Source of the DNA: Ruminococcaceae bacterium UBA1320
GTDB taxonomy: Bacteria; Bacillota; Clostridia; Oscillospirales; Ethanoligenentaceae
Direction: 5' to 3'
Length of the DNA: 28,345 bases
Assembly (NCBI GenBank): GCA_002306975.1
Contig: DBTI01000192.1
Location: 1-28,345, forward strand
Part shown: positions 15,183 to 23,064 of the stretch, in pieces
How positions within the stretch are numbered: the first letter of the stretch is position 1
Layout of the letters: every line of letters begins with the position of its first letter
Made by a program: the position numbers and the translations under genes
Notes under the pieces: model-generated
The model's input: the letters and a program-made list of their open reading frames with translations, nothing else
What the model was told of the DNA's origin: nothing
Database searches by the model: none

Positions 15183-15461
15183 ATGAGGGTTGCAACGCTG
15201 GAAATAAAGTTCTATGCGCCGTGGGTGCATTCGTTAAAGGAAAAGCGCATGGTTGTTAAAAGCCTTACGTCAAAAATCCGCAACAAATTCAATGTGTCCG
15301 TTTGTGAAGTGGACGAGCAGGATACGCTTCAAACCGCTGTGATTGGCATAGCGGCAATCGCCGCAAATTCTTCACAGGCAGACAGCATCATCGACACGAT
15401 TCTGGCTTATATAGAAACCGCCACGGAAGCTGAAATTGTTTCGGCAGACAGGGATTATTGA
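15183..15461 (+). CDS. DUF503 / YlxP family protein
   Basis: 92 aa. The N-terminus 'MRVATLEIKFYAPWVHSLKEKRMVVKSL' (split at LKEKR) and 'KFNVSVCEVDEQDTLQTAVIGIAAIA' are diagnostic of DUF503, called YlxP in Bacillus, where it lies in the nusA-infB operon and has been linked to ribosome assembly. Here it is away from that operon and follows YccF. A TAAGGAG site directly precedes the start. Confidence 0.92.
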   Translation: MRVATLEIKFYAPWVHSLKEKRMVVKSLTSKIRNKFNVSVCEVDEQDTLQTAVIGIAAIAANSSQADSIIDTILAYIETATEAEIVSADRDY

Positions 15462-15482
15462 GTTTCTTAAACAAAATAACAT

Positions 15483-15543
15483 AAAGCTGATGCAAATTTA
15501 TGGTCGCACAAAGCGTCCTTTTTTGCATCAGCTTTTATTTTTT
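15483..15543 (+). terminator. Intrinsic terminator of YccF-YlxP operon
   Basis: AAAGCTGATGCAAA (15483-15496) pairs with TTTGCATCAGCTTT (15522-15535), followed by TATTTTTT. The loop is 25 nt. The stop of the minus-strand radical SAM gene touches its right end, so it may also slow transcription from that side. Confidence 0.85.
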
Positions 15544-16429
15544 ATACGCCTTTCAAATCAAACGGAGGGGTGTATTCCTCTTTTGCACTGCTCTTTTCCT
15601 GCATAAAACCGTCGGTTAACCCCAGCCGTATCGCTTCCTCAACAACGGAGTTATATTCAAAGGTGGTTACCCTGCGGCTCAGCGCCTTGTATTTGTTATT
15701 TACCGGGGTAAACTGGCTCATAAGGCTCAACATATAACTGCCCCTCGGCAGAGTTTCACTGATCCATTTTAAAATTTCAAAAGAATCCCTGCGTGCGCCG
15801 GGGATAACAAGATGCCGGATTATTACGCCTTTTTGCATGATTCCGTCAGCGTCGAACCGCGGCACTCCTGTATGATTAATCATTTCTTTTACAGCGGCGG
15901 AGGCCACCGCGAAATAATCCTTCGCCCCCGAATAATTCCACGACAATTCCGGGCTTTTATATTTAAAATCGGGAAGAAATATGTCAACGTAATCTTTTAT
16001 TGCGCGAATCGTCTCAACGCTTTCATACCCTCCGCAGTTATACACGACAGGGATTTGCAGTTCCTTTTTTACCAAATCAAGCGCGTTTATCACCTGTGGC
16101 AGAAACTGTGTGGCGGTTACGAGGTTTATGTTGTGTGCACCCTTTGCCTGCAAATCAAGAAATATCTCTGCAAGCCGCTTTGTGGGAATTTCTTTTCCAA
16201 AGCCTTCGCCGCTTATTTTGTAGTTTTGGCAGTAACAGCAGCGCAGTGTGCAGCCGCTGAAAAAAATTGCTCCGCTCCCACGGCTTCCGCTTATACAGGG
16301 CTCTTCCCAAAAATGCAGCGCAGCGCGGGCAACCTTCACGTTGCCGCCGCACCGGCAGAACCCCAAATCGGTATTTCTGTCAACTCCGCACGCTCTGGGG
16401 CACAAATTGCAAGGGTTATAAGAAAGCAT
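15542..16429 (-). CDS. PflX-like radical SAM protein (COG1313 type)
   Basis: 295 aa from the ATG at 16429, which follows an AAGGGGGA site. A longer open frame to 16603 would add 58 residues unlike the family. The N-terminal 'CNLCPRACGVDR' motif (C7, C10, C14) plus Cys25/27 may bind a second metal centre. The radical SAM motif is C60-TLR-C64-CY-C67. 'ARAALHFWEEPCISG' and 'GSGAIFFSGC' are signature phrases of the PflX group, called putative pyruvate formate-lyase activators but without proven substrate. A true PflA is present 3 kb away, so this protein likely has another target. It is divergent from the YtrA-type regulator and monocistronic. Confidence 0.9.
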   Translation of the reverse strand: MLSYNPCNLCPRACGVDRNTDLGFCRCGGNVKVARAALHFWEEPCISGSRGSGAIFFSGCTLRCCYCQNYKISGEGFGKEIPTKRLAEIFLDLQAKGAHNINLVTATQFLPQVINALDLVKKELQIPVVYNCGGYESVETIRAIKDYVDIFLPDFKYKSPELSWNYSGAKDYFAVASAAVKEMINHTGVPRFDADGIMQKGVIIRHLVIPGARRDSFEILKWISETLPRGSYMLSLMSQFTPVNNKYKALSRRVTTFEYNSVVEEAIRLGLTDGFMQEKSSAKEEYTPPFDLKGV

Positions 16430-16538
16430 GGCGTTTTGTTTCCCCCTTGTTAGTTTTAACTTTTTAAGTTTAACCTTTTCGGGTGAACAATTCAACTTTC
16501 CACATTGATTATTGATTTGATTTTTATCAGTGTTAAGA

Positions 16539-16569
16539 TATATTTCCCCGCCTGCGGCGGGGAAATATA
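16539..16569. repeat. 14-bp perfect hairpin with GC-rich tip
   Basis: TATATTTCCCCGCC pairs with GGCGGGGAAATATA around a 3-nt loop (TGC). It lies between the divergent radical SAM and GntR genes, about 30 bp upstream of the -35 of the latter. There is no T tract on the outgoing side in either direction. The CCGCC-NNN-GGCGG tip is like those of repeat copies A and C. Confidence 0.8.
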
Positions 16570-16596
16570 AAAAAATAACTTTATATAAAAAAATTC

Positions 16597-16655
16597 TTGA
16601 CAACCGATCATAATAAGGGTATAGTGTGCATATACTAGATACACATTATACCCTT
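16597..16655 (+). promoter_or_regulatory. Promoter and operator of the YtrA-ABC operon
   Basis: TTGACA (16597-16602), 17-bp spacer, TATAGT (16620-16625). A long dyad overlaps the -10 and the start site: AAGGGTATAGTGTG (16615-16628) against CACATTATACCCTT (16642-16655), with one mismatch. An inner GTG..AT/AT..CAC symmetry is typical of GntR-family sites. The regulator encoded just downstream very probably represses its own operon here. Confidence 0.82.
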
Positions 16656-16671
16656 TGAGTGAGGTGTGGTT

Positions 16672-17049
16672 TTGGATATTATTATCGTCAATTCGGCGGA
16701 AGTGCCGATTTATGAGCAGATTACAAGGCAGATTAAAGACGAAATCTTAAAAGGCGAGTTAAAAGAGGGTGACTTGCTTCCGTCTGTTCGCGTGCTGGCA
16801 AAGGATCTGAACATAAGCGTTATCACAACCCGCAGAGCTTATGATGAACTGGAAAACCAGGGTTTTACCGTAAACATGACGGGCAAAGGCACATTTGTCG
16901 CTCCGCAGAATCTGGATTTGTTAAAGGAATCGAGATATAAAATCATTGAAGAAAAACTTGCGCAGGCTGTTGATTATTCAAAATCGATAGGCGTTTCCAA
17001 AAATGAAGTTATTGAAATAGTCGAGCTGCTTTTTGAGGAGGGGAAATAA
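16672..17049 (+). CDS. GntR-family regulator, YtrA subfamily
   Basis: 125 aa from a TTG at 16672 (MDIIIVNSAEVPIYEQI), which is placed 7 nt after the GTGAGG site. A GTG at 16666 would leave no spacing. The winged HTH covers residues ~10-75 ('GDLLPSVRVLAKDLNISVITTRRAYDELENQG' in two parts). A short helical tail serves for dimerisation rather than the large effector domain of other GntR proteins. This layout defines the YtrA subfamily, which typically represses an adjacent ABC exporter operon and responds to cell-envelope antibiotics. Three bases separate it from the ATPase gene. Confidence 0.92.
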   Translation: MDIIIVNSAEVPIYEQITRQIKDEILKGELKEGDLLPSVRVLAKDLNISVITTRRAYDELENQGFTVNMTGKGTFVAPQNLDLLKESRYKIIEEKLAQAVDYSKSIGVSKNEVIEIVELLFEEGK

Positions 17050-17052
17050 CCG

Positions 17053-17910
17053 GTGGATACAGTGCTTGAAGTAAAACAGCTTAATAAATGCTTTAAGGAT
17101 TTCAGCCTTAAAAATATCGATTTCAAAATAGAAAAGGGCACCATTACAGGTTTTGTCGGGCCAAACGGTGCCGGAAAAACCACAACGATTAAATGTATTC
17201 TTAATCTTCTTCACTCCGACAGCGGAAGCATCACCGCTTTGGGGCTTGACCATGTGAAAGAAGAGCGGAAGCTTAAAGATAAGCTTGGTATCGTTATGGA
17301 TTTCGGTTACTACTATGAAGATTTGACGCTTGGCGAAATGAAAAGGCTCACCGCGCCGTTTTATACCAAATGGGATGAAAAATCATATCAGTCCATTTTA
17401 AAAAAATTTCAGCTGCCAGAACATAAAAAGATAAAGGATTTGTCAAAGGGAATGAGGATGAAGTATTCCATTCTTCTTGCGATGTCTCACGACGCGAAGC
17501 TGTTTATCATGGATGAACCAACGGCAGGGCTTGACCCTATTGTTCGTATGGAGTTAATCGATATTTTGAAGAACCTGATACAAGACGAGGAAAAAGCCGT
17601 TTTTTTATCAACCCATATAACCTCCGACCTTGACAAGGCGGCAGATTATCTGATCTTTCTCAATGACGGCAAGATTGTTTTGCAGGGCGCGAAAGATGAA
17701 ATTAAAGACAGCCATGTGATTGTAAAAGGTTCAAACAAGCTGTTTGACCAGGACATGAGTCAGTACTTTGTCGGCATCAACAAAACCCCGTATGCGGTTG
17801 AAGGATTATCAAATAACAAAAAAGCGGTCAGGCAGATATTTCAGAATGACGCGGTCTATGAAGTGCCGACCGTTGAAGATTTGCTGTTATATTATACAAG
17901 GAGGGCTTAA
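17053..17910 (+). CDS. ABC transporter ATP-binding protein (ABC-2 exporter, YtrB-like)
   Basis: 285 aa from a GTG after a GGAGGGG site. Walker A is GPNGAGKTT (36-44), the signature is LSKGMRMK (Gly-Gly of LSGGQ replaced, common in this subgroup), Walker B is 'LFIMDEPTAGLDP' and the H-loop is 'STHITSD'. It powers the following permease; the substrate is probably a lipid-like or peptide antibiotic, or another envelope compound. It is the second gene of the YtrA-controlled operon and ends one base before the permease start. Confidence 0.95.
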   Translation: MDTVLEVKQLNKCFKDFSLKNIDFKIEKGTITGFVGPNGAGKTTTIKCILNLLHSDSGSITALGLDHVKEERKLKDKLGIVMDFGYYYEDLTLGEMKRLTAPFYTKWDEKSYQSILKKFQLPEHKKIKDLSKGMRMKYSILLAMSHDAKLFIMDEPTAGLDPIVRMELIDILKNLIQDEEKAVFLSTHITSDLDKAADYLIFLNDGKIVLQGAKDEIKDSHVIVKGSNKLFDQDMSQYFVGINKTPYAVEGLSNNKKAVRQIFQNDAVYEVPTVEDLLLYYTRRA

Positions 17911-17911
17911 A

Positions 17912-18565
17912 TTGAAATCACAGTTATTCCACCTTGTGAAAATGGAGTTGTTTTCTTCAAAAAAAAGCTTACCGATGTTTATTCTGTTCCCTATTTTCTA
18001 TCCCGCTTTTTTCAGGGATGGTAAAACCGATATACTGTCTTATATTTTTTGCATTGCCATTGTCGGCTTTTTACTCTTTAACGGTTTTGCGGAAACAGAT
18101 GAAAAATTTAAAACAGGCATAATGCTCAACACCCTGCCTGTAAAGCGCAGTGAAATTATAGACGCCCGATTTATCTCACTTTATATTGTCTATGCAGTAA
18201 TTACGGTTGTATATTTTTTAGCCGCGGCGGCATTACATGTTATAAAACCGGATATATTCGGCATAATGAACCTTAGCGTTATCCCCATGGGGCTTGTTAT
18301 CGTAAGTGTAATTAACGTGATTCAAATGCCTCTTTATTATATTTTTGATATACAAAAGTCTCGAATGATGAGCATACTCATCATGTTTGGCATTATTATT
18401 CTTATCACCTTTATGTTCATGCAATCGTGGATCACACCCATAATCAACTATTTTTCAGCAATGAGCACAGCATTTATAAATATAATCCTTTTGCTTATTG
18501 CCGCAATTATTTTCACCGTTAACCGTTCTGTCTCCGAAAGGATCTATCTAAAAAAAGAGTTTTAA
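17912..18565 (+). CDS. ABC-2 type permease subunit
   Basis: 217 aa from a TTG at 17912, chosen because an AAGGAGGG site lies 6 nt upstream at 17898-17905. The longer open frame from 17768 overlaps the ATPase gene. Six hydrophobic segments are visible (e.g. 'MFILFPIFYPAFF', 'FCIAIVGFLLFNGF', 'YIVYAVITVVYFLAAAAL', 'ILIMFGIIILITFMFM', 'INIILLLIAAIIFTV'). 'MLNTLPVKRSEIIDARF' is the cytoplasmic coupling region typical of ABC-2 membrane family 5 proteins. It forms an exporter with the upstream ATPase. Confidence 0.9.
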   Translation: MKSQLFHLVKMELFSSKKSLPMFILFPIFYPAFFRDGKTDILSYIFCIAIVGFLLFNGFAETDEKFKTGIMLNTLPVKRSEIIDARFISLYIVYAVITVVYFLAAAALHVIKPDIFGIMNLSVIPMGLVIVSVINVIQMPLYYIFDIQKSRMMSILIMFGIIILITFMFMQSWITPIINYFSAMSTAFINIILLLIAAIIFTVNRSVSERIYLKKEF

Positions 18566-18576
18566 AATATAGATGA

Positions 18577-18617
18577 CATACAAAAGGGGCGGTCGTTGCG
18601 ACCGCCCCTTTTGTATG
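18577..18617. terminator. Bidirectional intrinsic terminator
   Basis: A perfect 19-bp stem (CATACAAAAGGGGCGGTCG with its complement) with a 3-nt loop TTG lies between the convergent permease and MerR genes. Confidence 0.92.
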
Positions 18618-18622
18618 TTCGT

Positions 18623-19423
18623 TTATTCAATTTCAAATGCTATTTCGGTCAGGTAGTTGTTTGGGTTTCCTTTAAAGATAAGGCTCGGCCCTTTTAAATA
18701 GGTTTCTCTTGACGGTATTTTGCACTTTATATTATTCTTTGTTGCGTAGTCTGTCAACGCCTTGTAGGCGGCGCCCAACGAATCATATGGGCCTTTGTGT
18801 GTTGTAGCAATTGCTTTGATGGCAGGCAGGTGTTTTATTTCGATACCCTCGCCCTGCACCGGTTCTTTTACAGGCACACAGGCTTCGATATCTGCATTTT
18901 CCTCCTTGTAGTCACAGTCATAGTAACGGTTGAAAGGTGCTCCCGCAGCTTTGCTTTTTACAGCGCTGAAAATTTTACCGTAGTATTTTCCTGTGTCCTC
19001 ATAACTTCCGCGGAATCGGATGGAAGCCACCAGCATTGGTTCATAGGTTTTGGTTTCAATCTCGTATTGCATTGATTTTTCCTCCTGTTCCGGTTGAGAA
19101 ATATATGCATCAATCGTACGCATCAGTTCCTTATAATGGCTGAGACGTTTTGAAATTTGCATTTTCTTCTCACCGAGATAATATCGGAGGTCGCTTTTGT
19201 CTTGAAAGTTTTCCAAAACATCCCGAATCTCACTGATGGAAAAATTAAGCCTACGCAAGAGAATAACCAACTCCGCTTTTTGATAATCCTCACTGTCATA
19301 AAGCCTGTATCCACTTTCCTCATCACGTGATGACGGCGTTAAAATCCCCGCCTCGTCATAATAACGAAGCGTTTTCACCGTTAGATTGGTCATTCGTGAA
19401 AACTCACCGATTTTATAAATCAT
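18623..19423 (-). CDS. MerR-family regulator with GyrI-like effector-binding domain
   Basis: 266 aa from the ATG at 19423, 6 nt after a GGAGG site. The open frame extends to 19549 but the extra 42 residues precede any ribosome binding site and run through the promoter. Residues 1-70 form the MerR HTH ('YKIGEFSRMTNLTVKTLRYYDEAGILTP' in two parts), followed by a coiled-coil dimerisation helix. Residues ~115-266 are a GyrI-like/BltR-type ligand-binding domain ('ASIRFRGSYEDTG', 'ATTHKGPYDSLGAAY', 'NNYLTEIAFEIE'). Such regulators bind hydrophobic or cationic drugs. It has no co-transcribed partner; see its promoter for autoregulation. Confidence 0.93.
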   Translation of the reverse strand: MIYKIGEFSRMTNLTVKTLRYYDEAGILTPSSRDEESGYRLYDSEDYQKAELVILLRRLNFSISEIRDVLENFQDKSDLRYYLGEKKMQISKRLSHYKELMRTIDAYISQPEQEEKSMQYEIETKTYEPMLVASIRFRGSYEDTGKYYGKIFSAVKSKAAGAPFNRYYDCDYKEENADIEACVPVKEPVQGEGIEIKHLPAIKAIATTHKGPYDSLGAAYKALTDYATKNNIKCKIPSRETYLKGPSLIFKGNPNNYLTEIAFEIE

Positions 19424-19442
19424 CATCAACCTCCGTAAGGAA

Positions 19443-19474
19443 AGTATAAACCCTACACCACACTGGAAAGTCAA
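19443..19474 (-). promoter_or_regulatory. MerR-type promoter with 20-bp spacer
   Basis: On the minus strand TTGACT (19474-19469) and TATACT (19448-19443) are separated by 20 bp (19 if TTATAC is taken). Overlong spacers of 19-20 bp are the hallmark of promoters that MerR proteins activate by DNA distortion. It lies directly before the MerR gene, so autoactivation is likely. Confidence 0.7.
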
Positions 19475-19541
19475 GCGGTTATATAAAAATAATAGATGAT
19501 ATTTTGGGGGATTGCAAGGTTTACTGATAAATAAAATTTCT

Positions 19542-19581
19542 AAAAGCAAAAGGACAGCTTTTCAGCCGCCCTTTTGCTTTC
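19542..19581 (-). terminator. Intrinsic terminator of the FtsX-type transporter operon
   Basis: On the minus strand AAAGCAAAAGG pairs with CCTTTTGCTTT, with additional GC-rich pairs inside, then TAGAAATTTTATTT. It starts about 54 nt after the permease stop. Confidence 0.75.
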
Positions 19582-19634
19582 TCGGGTTGTGTGATTAATG
19601 ATCCATATGAAACATATTACCTTGAAAGCTTGAA

Positions 19635-22067
19635 TCAATCCACTGTAACTGCCTGTGTTATCATAATCCTTTTAATATGGCGAAGCGGTGAGATAATCGA
19701 AATCATGACAGCCACAAATGTAATCACAGAAGAAACAATAATGAGATTCCATGGTAAACTCCACGGAATTGAATAAATTTGTTTTACCATCATGTCGTAG
19801 AAATAGTGTTCAAGCGGGATACCAGCGGCAAGCCCTATGATCAAAGCGAGGATACCGTAAACCACAGCTTCACCCGATATCATTGTTGTTACCTGCCCCA
19901 TCGTCATGCCGCCCGCTCTCAAAAGACCGATTTCACGTGTGCGAACCAGAACATTTGTGCTCATCGTGTTGATTATATTCAAAATGCCGATAAGCGCAAT
20001 TACCGCGATAAATCCGTAGATAAACACATTACCGACAAGGTTCAGCTTATCCGCCATGTCCTTTGACTCATGCTGGTTGACCGCTTGAATATTTTTTATT
20101 CCGCTTGTCAAATTCTTAACCTGATTGAAAACCAAATCGCTGTCAGAACCGTTTTTCAATGTCATAGTAACAAGGTTTGGTTTTGAGGATGAATATTTTT
20201 CAAAGACTTTGTTCGTTGTATAAAAACCGACAAACGGATTTTCGCTGCCGACAAACATCAAACCGTCCTTTTTTATAACAGCGCAGATTTTCAGCTTTTC
20301 TGAACCTATATAAATATAATCGCCGGGCCGCAAATCACCATTATTGACTAAGCTCTGAGGGGTAAGCGTCATGATTACGCCGTTCTCATGATCAAGCTGC
20401 TGCGGATCGATGTCTCCAAAAACAAGCTTTGATTTCAGGGTAAGCAAGTCGTTATCCGTTATACCAATCATGGTTGACTTTGACGGTGCTTTTACCTTGC
20501 CGTCGCTGTTTTTAGAAACGCGCTGCCAATACCCGCTGTCAACCGCCTCTTTATAATCTGAGCCGAGCAGGCTGTAATCAAAGGTTGCGTCAACTGCGGC
20601 AATACGTTTCGGGAATACATCCTTGATTCCGCTCACTTTAGGTAAAGAAGCCATTATGCTGTCGGGAACATAATCATTAAGACCTGACGACATAACATAC
20701 ATATCGCCCAAATCATAATTTTGCGACGAACCCTCGTGCAGCATACTGGTAACAGGGTTGAAACTGAGTATTAGCAGTATGCCGAAAGAAAGTGAAAGCG
20801 CGGTCAGAATTAACGAGCGTTTTCGGGAGGTTACGCGTCTTAGCGCAAGCGCTGCTTCTACCGGAATAATTTTTGTTGTTATGCCGCTAGCGGATTTTTT
20901 CTTGATTGCTTTTCCGCTGGTCACCGCCATCGCCTCAACAGGTGAAACCTTGCCTGCCTTGCGCGCCGGCGCCAACGCCGAAACAATGGTTGACAAGACG
21001 CCTGTTACCGCGCCGATCAGCAGCGATATCCATGATAAATAAAATATCGGTCCCTCAGGCGGGAACACCTCCGGAACGGTGTACCTTAAAAATAAGATTA
21101 GACAGGTGGTTACTATCACGCCGAGTAAAAGCCCGGGAAGCACGCCGAAAAGAGAAACAAAAACGGCCTCTGACCGGACAATTTTCCTTATCTGCTTTGG
21201 CGTCGCGCCCATGGCGCGTAAAAGACCGAACTGGCGCACTCTTTGCGTCACCGAAATGTTGAAGGAGTTGTAGATCATCATAATTGATGAAAAGATGACA
21301 AGCAGCGCGAGAAAACCGCCAACAAGATAAATGCTTTTCGCGTAACTGCTATCTGATCTGCCGAGTGCAGTGAGAAGCCCTGTATGTTTTGATATGGATT
21401 TTTGATCAATGTTTTGATCTTTTGCAATGTTTTGGACAAATTTATCAATATCAATTCCGTCTTTAACTTGCATAAATACAGAAACTTTGTCTGTATTTAA
21501 AAGCTGTTTTCCCTCATCAAGAGATATTGCGGCTAAATAATAATTGCCGGATTTGTTCTGGCTGTTGCTTTTAAAAATGCCCGATAGTACAAAAGTCTTT
21601 TCGGTTTTATCAGCAAGCTTTAAAGTAACCGTGTCTCCAACGCGCGCTCCTTTTTTGAGACTTTCGGCAGCCCACTGTTCCATTGCTATTTCATTATCGC
21701 GGTTTGGAATTTCTCCATCGATCAAATTCATGTTAAGCTGTTTTGCCCCGGCTTCATCGCAGCCTCTCAGTGAAAAGCTTATTTTGTCTCCAAAGGAAGC
21801 TGCAGGAACTTTGACGACGTAGCCTGAAGCTGAAACGTCAAGCCTGTGTGAAAGCGCGTCAGCCTGCTGCTGTGTGCAGTCTGCCGCCTGCACATGCCAG
21901 ATTCCGCTTGCGCTTTCAAGCGTTACCTCATATTCCTGAACCACATTTAAAATGGAAAACAGGGCGCTAATCAGCGCTATTGCCAAAACCACGCCGAAGA
22001 TCATCAAGATACTGCGCTTTTTTTGCGCGCCGAGATAGCGCAGGGCGACGCCTCTTTCATTAATCAT
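19635..22067 (-). CDS. MacB/FtsX-type ABC transporter permease
   Basis: 810 aa from the ATG at 22067 (MINERGVALRYLG), preceded by GGTGAG 5 nt upstream. A GTG at 22076 is less well placed. An N-terminal membrane helix (~18-40) is followed by a ~200-residue extracellular domain and three membrane segments with an FtsX core (about 250-370, 'MRQFGLLRAMGATPKQIRKIVRSEA'-like, in parts 'FGLLRAMGATPKQI'). A second helix and extracellular domain come next, then a second FtsX core at the C-terminus ('REIGLLRAGGMTMGQVTTMI'). Duplicated FtsX permeases of this kind work by mechanotransmission rather than classic transport; in Firmicutes they give peptide-antibiotic resistance or export peptides. The start overlaps the ATPase stop by 8 nt. 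Confidence 0.92.
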   Translation of the reverse strand: MINERGVALRYLGAQKKRSILMIFGVVLAIALISALFSILNVVQEYEVTLESASGIWHVQAADCTQQQADALSHRLDVSASGYVVKVPAASFGDKISFSLRGCDEAGAKQLNMNLIDGEIPNRDNEIAMEQWAAESLKKGARVGDTVTLKLADKTEKTFVLSGIFKSNSQNKSGNYYLAAISLDEGKQLLNTDKVSVFMQVKDGIDIDKFVQNIAKDQNIDQKSISKHTGLLTALGRSDSSYAKSIYLVGGFLALLVIFSSIMMIYNSFNISVTQRVRQFGLLRAMGATPKQIRKIVRSEAVFVSLFGVLPGLLLGVIVTTCLILFLRYTVPEVFPPEGPIFYLSWISLLIGAVTGVLSTIVSALAPARKAGKVSPVEAMAVTSGKAIKKKSASGITTKIIPVEAALALRRVTSRKRSLILTALSLSFGILLILSFNPVTSMLHEGSSQNYDLGDMYVMSSGLNDYVPDSIMASLPKVSGIKDVFPKRIAAVDATFDYSLLGSDYKEAVDSGYWQRVSKNSDGKVKAPSKSTMIGITDNDLLTLKSKLVFGDIDPQQLDHENGVIMTLTPQSLVNNGDLRPGDYIYIGSEKLKICAVIKKDGLMFVGSENPFVGFYTTNKVFEKYSSSKPNLVTMTLKNGSDSDLVFNQVKNLTSGIKNIQAVNQHESKDMADKLNLVGNVFIYGFIAVIALIGILNIINTMSTNVLVRTREIGLLRAGGMTMGQVTTMISGEAVVYGILALIIGLAAGIPLEHYFYDMMVKQIYSIPWSLPWNLIIVSSVITFVAVMISIISPLRHIKRIMITQAVTVD

Positions 22068-22749
22068 GGTTCTCACCCGCCGCTATTTCGGTCACGATAC
22101 CGTCCTCGATGCGTAAAACACGGTTGGCGTTCCCCGCAATCTCGGTATTATGAGTAATTACTATGAGCGTTTGATTATAGCGCTGCACGCTCATGTGCAG
22201 AAGCGCCAGCACTTCTTTGCTGTTTTTGCTGTCGAGGTTTCCGGTCGGTTCATCCGCGAGGATAATCGACGGTTTCATGGCAAGAGCCCGCCCGATTGCC
22301 ACACGCTGCTGCTGACCGCCCGAGAGCTGTGAGGGCAGATGTCTGCGCCGATCGTTAAGACCGAGTGAGGCGATAAGCTCGTTGATGTAGCTCATATCTG
22401 GCGCGGCATGGTCGAGCAGCAGAGGAAGCATGATGTTTTCCTCCACCGAAAGCACCGGAACGAGGTTGTACGCCTGAAAAACAAAGCCTATTTTGCGGCG
22501 GCGGAATATTGAAAGGTTCTTTTCCTTCATTGAAAAAATGTCGGTGCCGTCAATGACAACCTTGCCGTTTGTCGGGTAATCAAGCCCGCCGAGCATGTGA
22601 AGCATTGTCGATTTTCCCGAACCGGAAGGGCCTATTATCGCAACGAATTCACCTTTATTGATTGATATGTTTACAGGTTTGAGCGCCTCAACACTGGTGT
22701 CGCCTTTTCCGAATGTCTTGCTCAGTCCCTGCGTCGTTAAAATCTGCAT
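22060..22749 (-). CDS. ABC transporter ATP-binding protein (MacB/LolD type)
   Basis: 229 aa. Walker A is GPSGSGKST (40-48), the Q-loop is 'FVFQAYNLVPVLSVEEN', the signature is LSGGQQQR, Walker B is 'IILADEPTGNLDS' and the H-loop is 'VITHN'. It is the partner of the FtsX-type permease with which it overlaps. A GGAGG site precedes the ATG. It lies downstream of the two-component system but is separated from it by a MITE and has its own candidate promoter. Confidence 0.96.
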   Translation of the reverse strand: MQILTTQGLSKTFGKGDTSVEALKPVNISINKGEFVAIIGPSGSGKSTMLHMLGGLDYPTNGKVVIDGTDIFSMKEKNLSIFRRRKIGFVFQAYNLVPVLSVEENIMLPLLLDHAAPDMSYINELIASLGLNDRRRHLPSQLSGGQQQRVAIGRALAMKPSIILADEPTGNLDSKNSKEVLALLHMSVQRYNQTLIVITHNTEIAGNANRVLRIEDGIVTEIAAGENHD

Positions 22750-22817
22750 AACCGAAGCCTCCTGTTTTTCTTAGGAACTACTAAAGACGCACGCTTTCAG
22801 TTGTTCCTTTACGCATC

Positions 22818-22874
22818 ATTATAGCGGCGCAACCTTACAATCCCATAAAAAACAAAGCGCCAAACCTTACAGTT
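22818..22874 (-). promoter_or_regulatory. Activator-dependent promoter with CCTTACA repeats upstream of the transporter
   Basis: The minus-strand -10 TATAAT (22823-22818) has no recognisable -35. Two direct repeats of TGTAAGG (plus-strand CCTTACA at 22833-22839 and 22865-22871) lie 32 bp apart, three helical turns. The distal one extends to CCTTACAGTT, identical to a motif upstream of the response regulator (25088-25097). This is the picture of OmpR-type regulator boxes. Confidence 0.55.
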
Positions 22875-22886
22875 CTTTAATGTTAG

Positions 22887-23064
22887 GGAACCACTGATTA
22901 AGTGCTTGTCGCAGGATTTGTAGCACATTTAAATGTGCAGATAATCTTGTCGATAGGCAAATACAAGATGTCAAGCCATACTTAATGTATGGCTCGATAG
23001 CCTGTATGCAGCATATCGGCAAATTATCCGCAAAGACGGTGGAAATGATTTAATCAGTGGCTCC
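22887..23064. mobile_element. 178-bp MITE, IS5-like, with 4-bp target duplication
   Basis: Terminal inverted repeats GGAACCACTGATTAA (22887-22901) and TTAATCAGTGGCTCC (23050-23064) differ at one of 15 positions. The direct repeat TTAG flanks them on both sides (22883-22886, 23065-23068), fitting the YTAR target of IS5-group elements. There is no ORF inside. Internal structure includes a GCACATTTAAATGTGC palindrome, an AGCCATAC/GTATGGCT hairpin, ATCTTGT/ACAAGAT, and outer GATAAT..CGATA pairing with TATCG..ATTATC. It is therefore a non-autonomous element mobilised in trans. The right TTAG contains the stop codon of the histidine kinase. Confidence 0.85.

Noticed and set aside
15812..16453. 213-codon open frame on the plus strand
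   Set aside because: It is antisense to the PflX-like gene, which has clear radical SAM motifs; this frame has none.
16430..16603. 58-codon N-terminal extension of the PflX-like protein
   Set aside because: The family begins at the CNLCPRxC region; the ATG at 16429 has its own ribosome binding site and the extension runs through an intergenic hairpin.
17768..17911. 48-codon N-terminal extension of the ABC-2 permease
   Set aside because: It overlaps the ATPase gene in another frame, has no ribosome binding site, and a strong AAGGAGGG stands 6 nt before the TTG at 17912.
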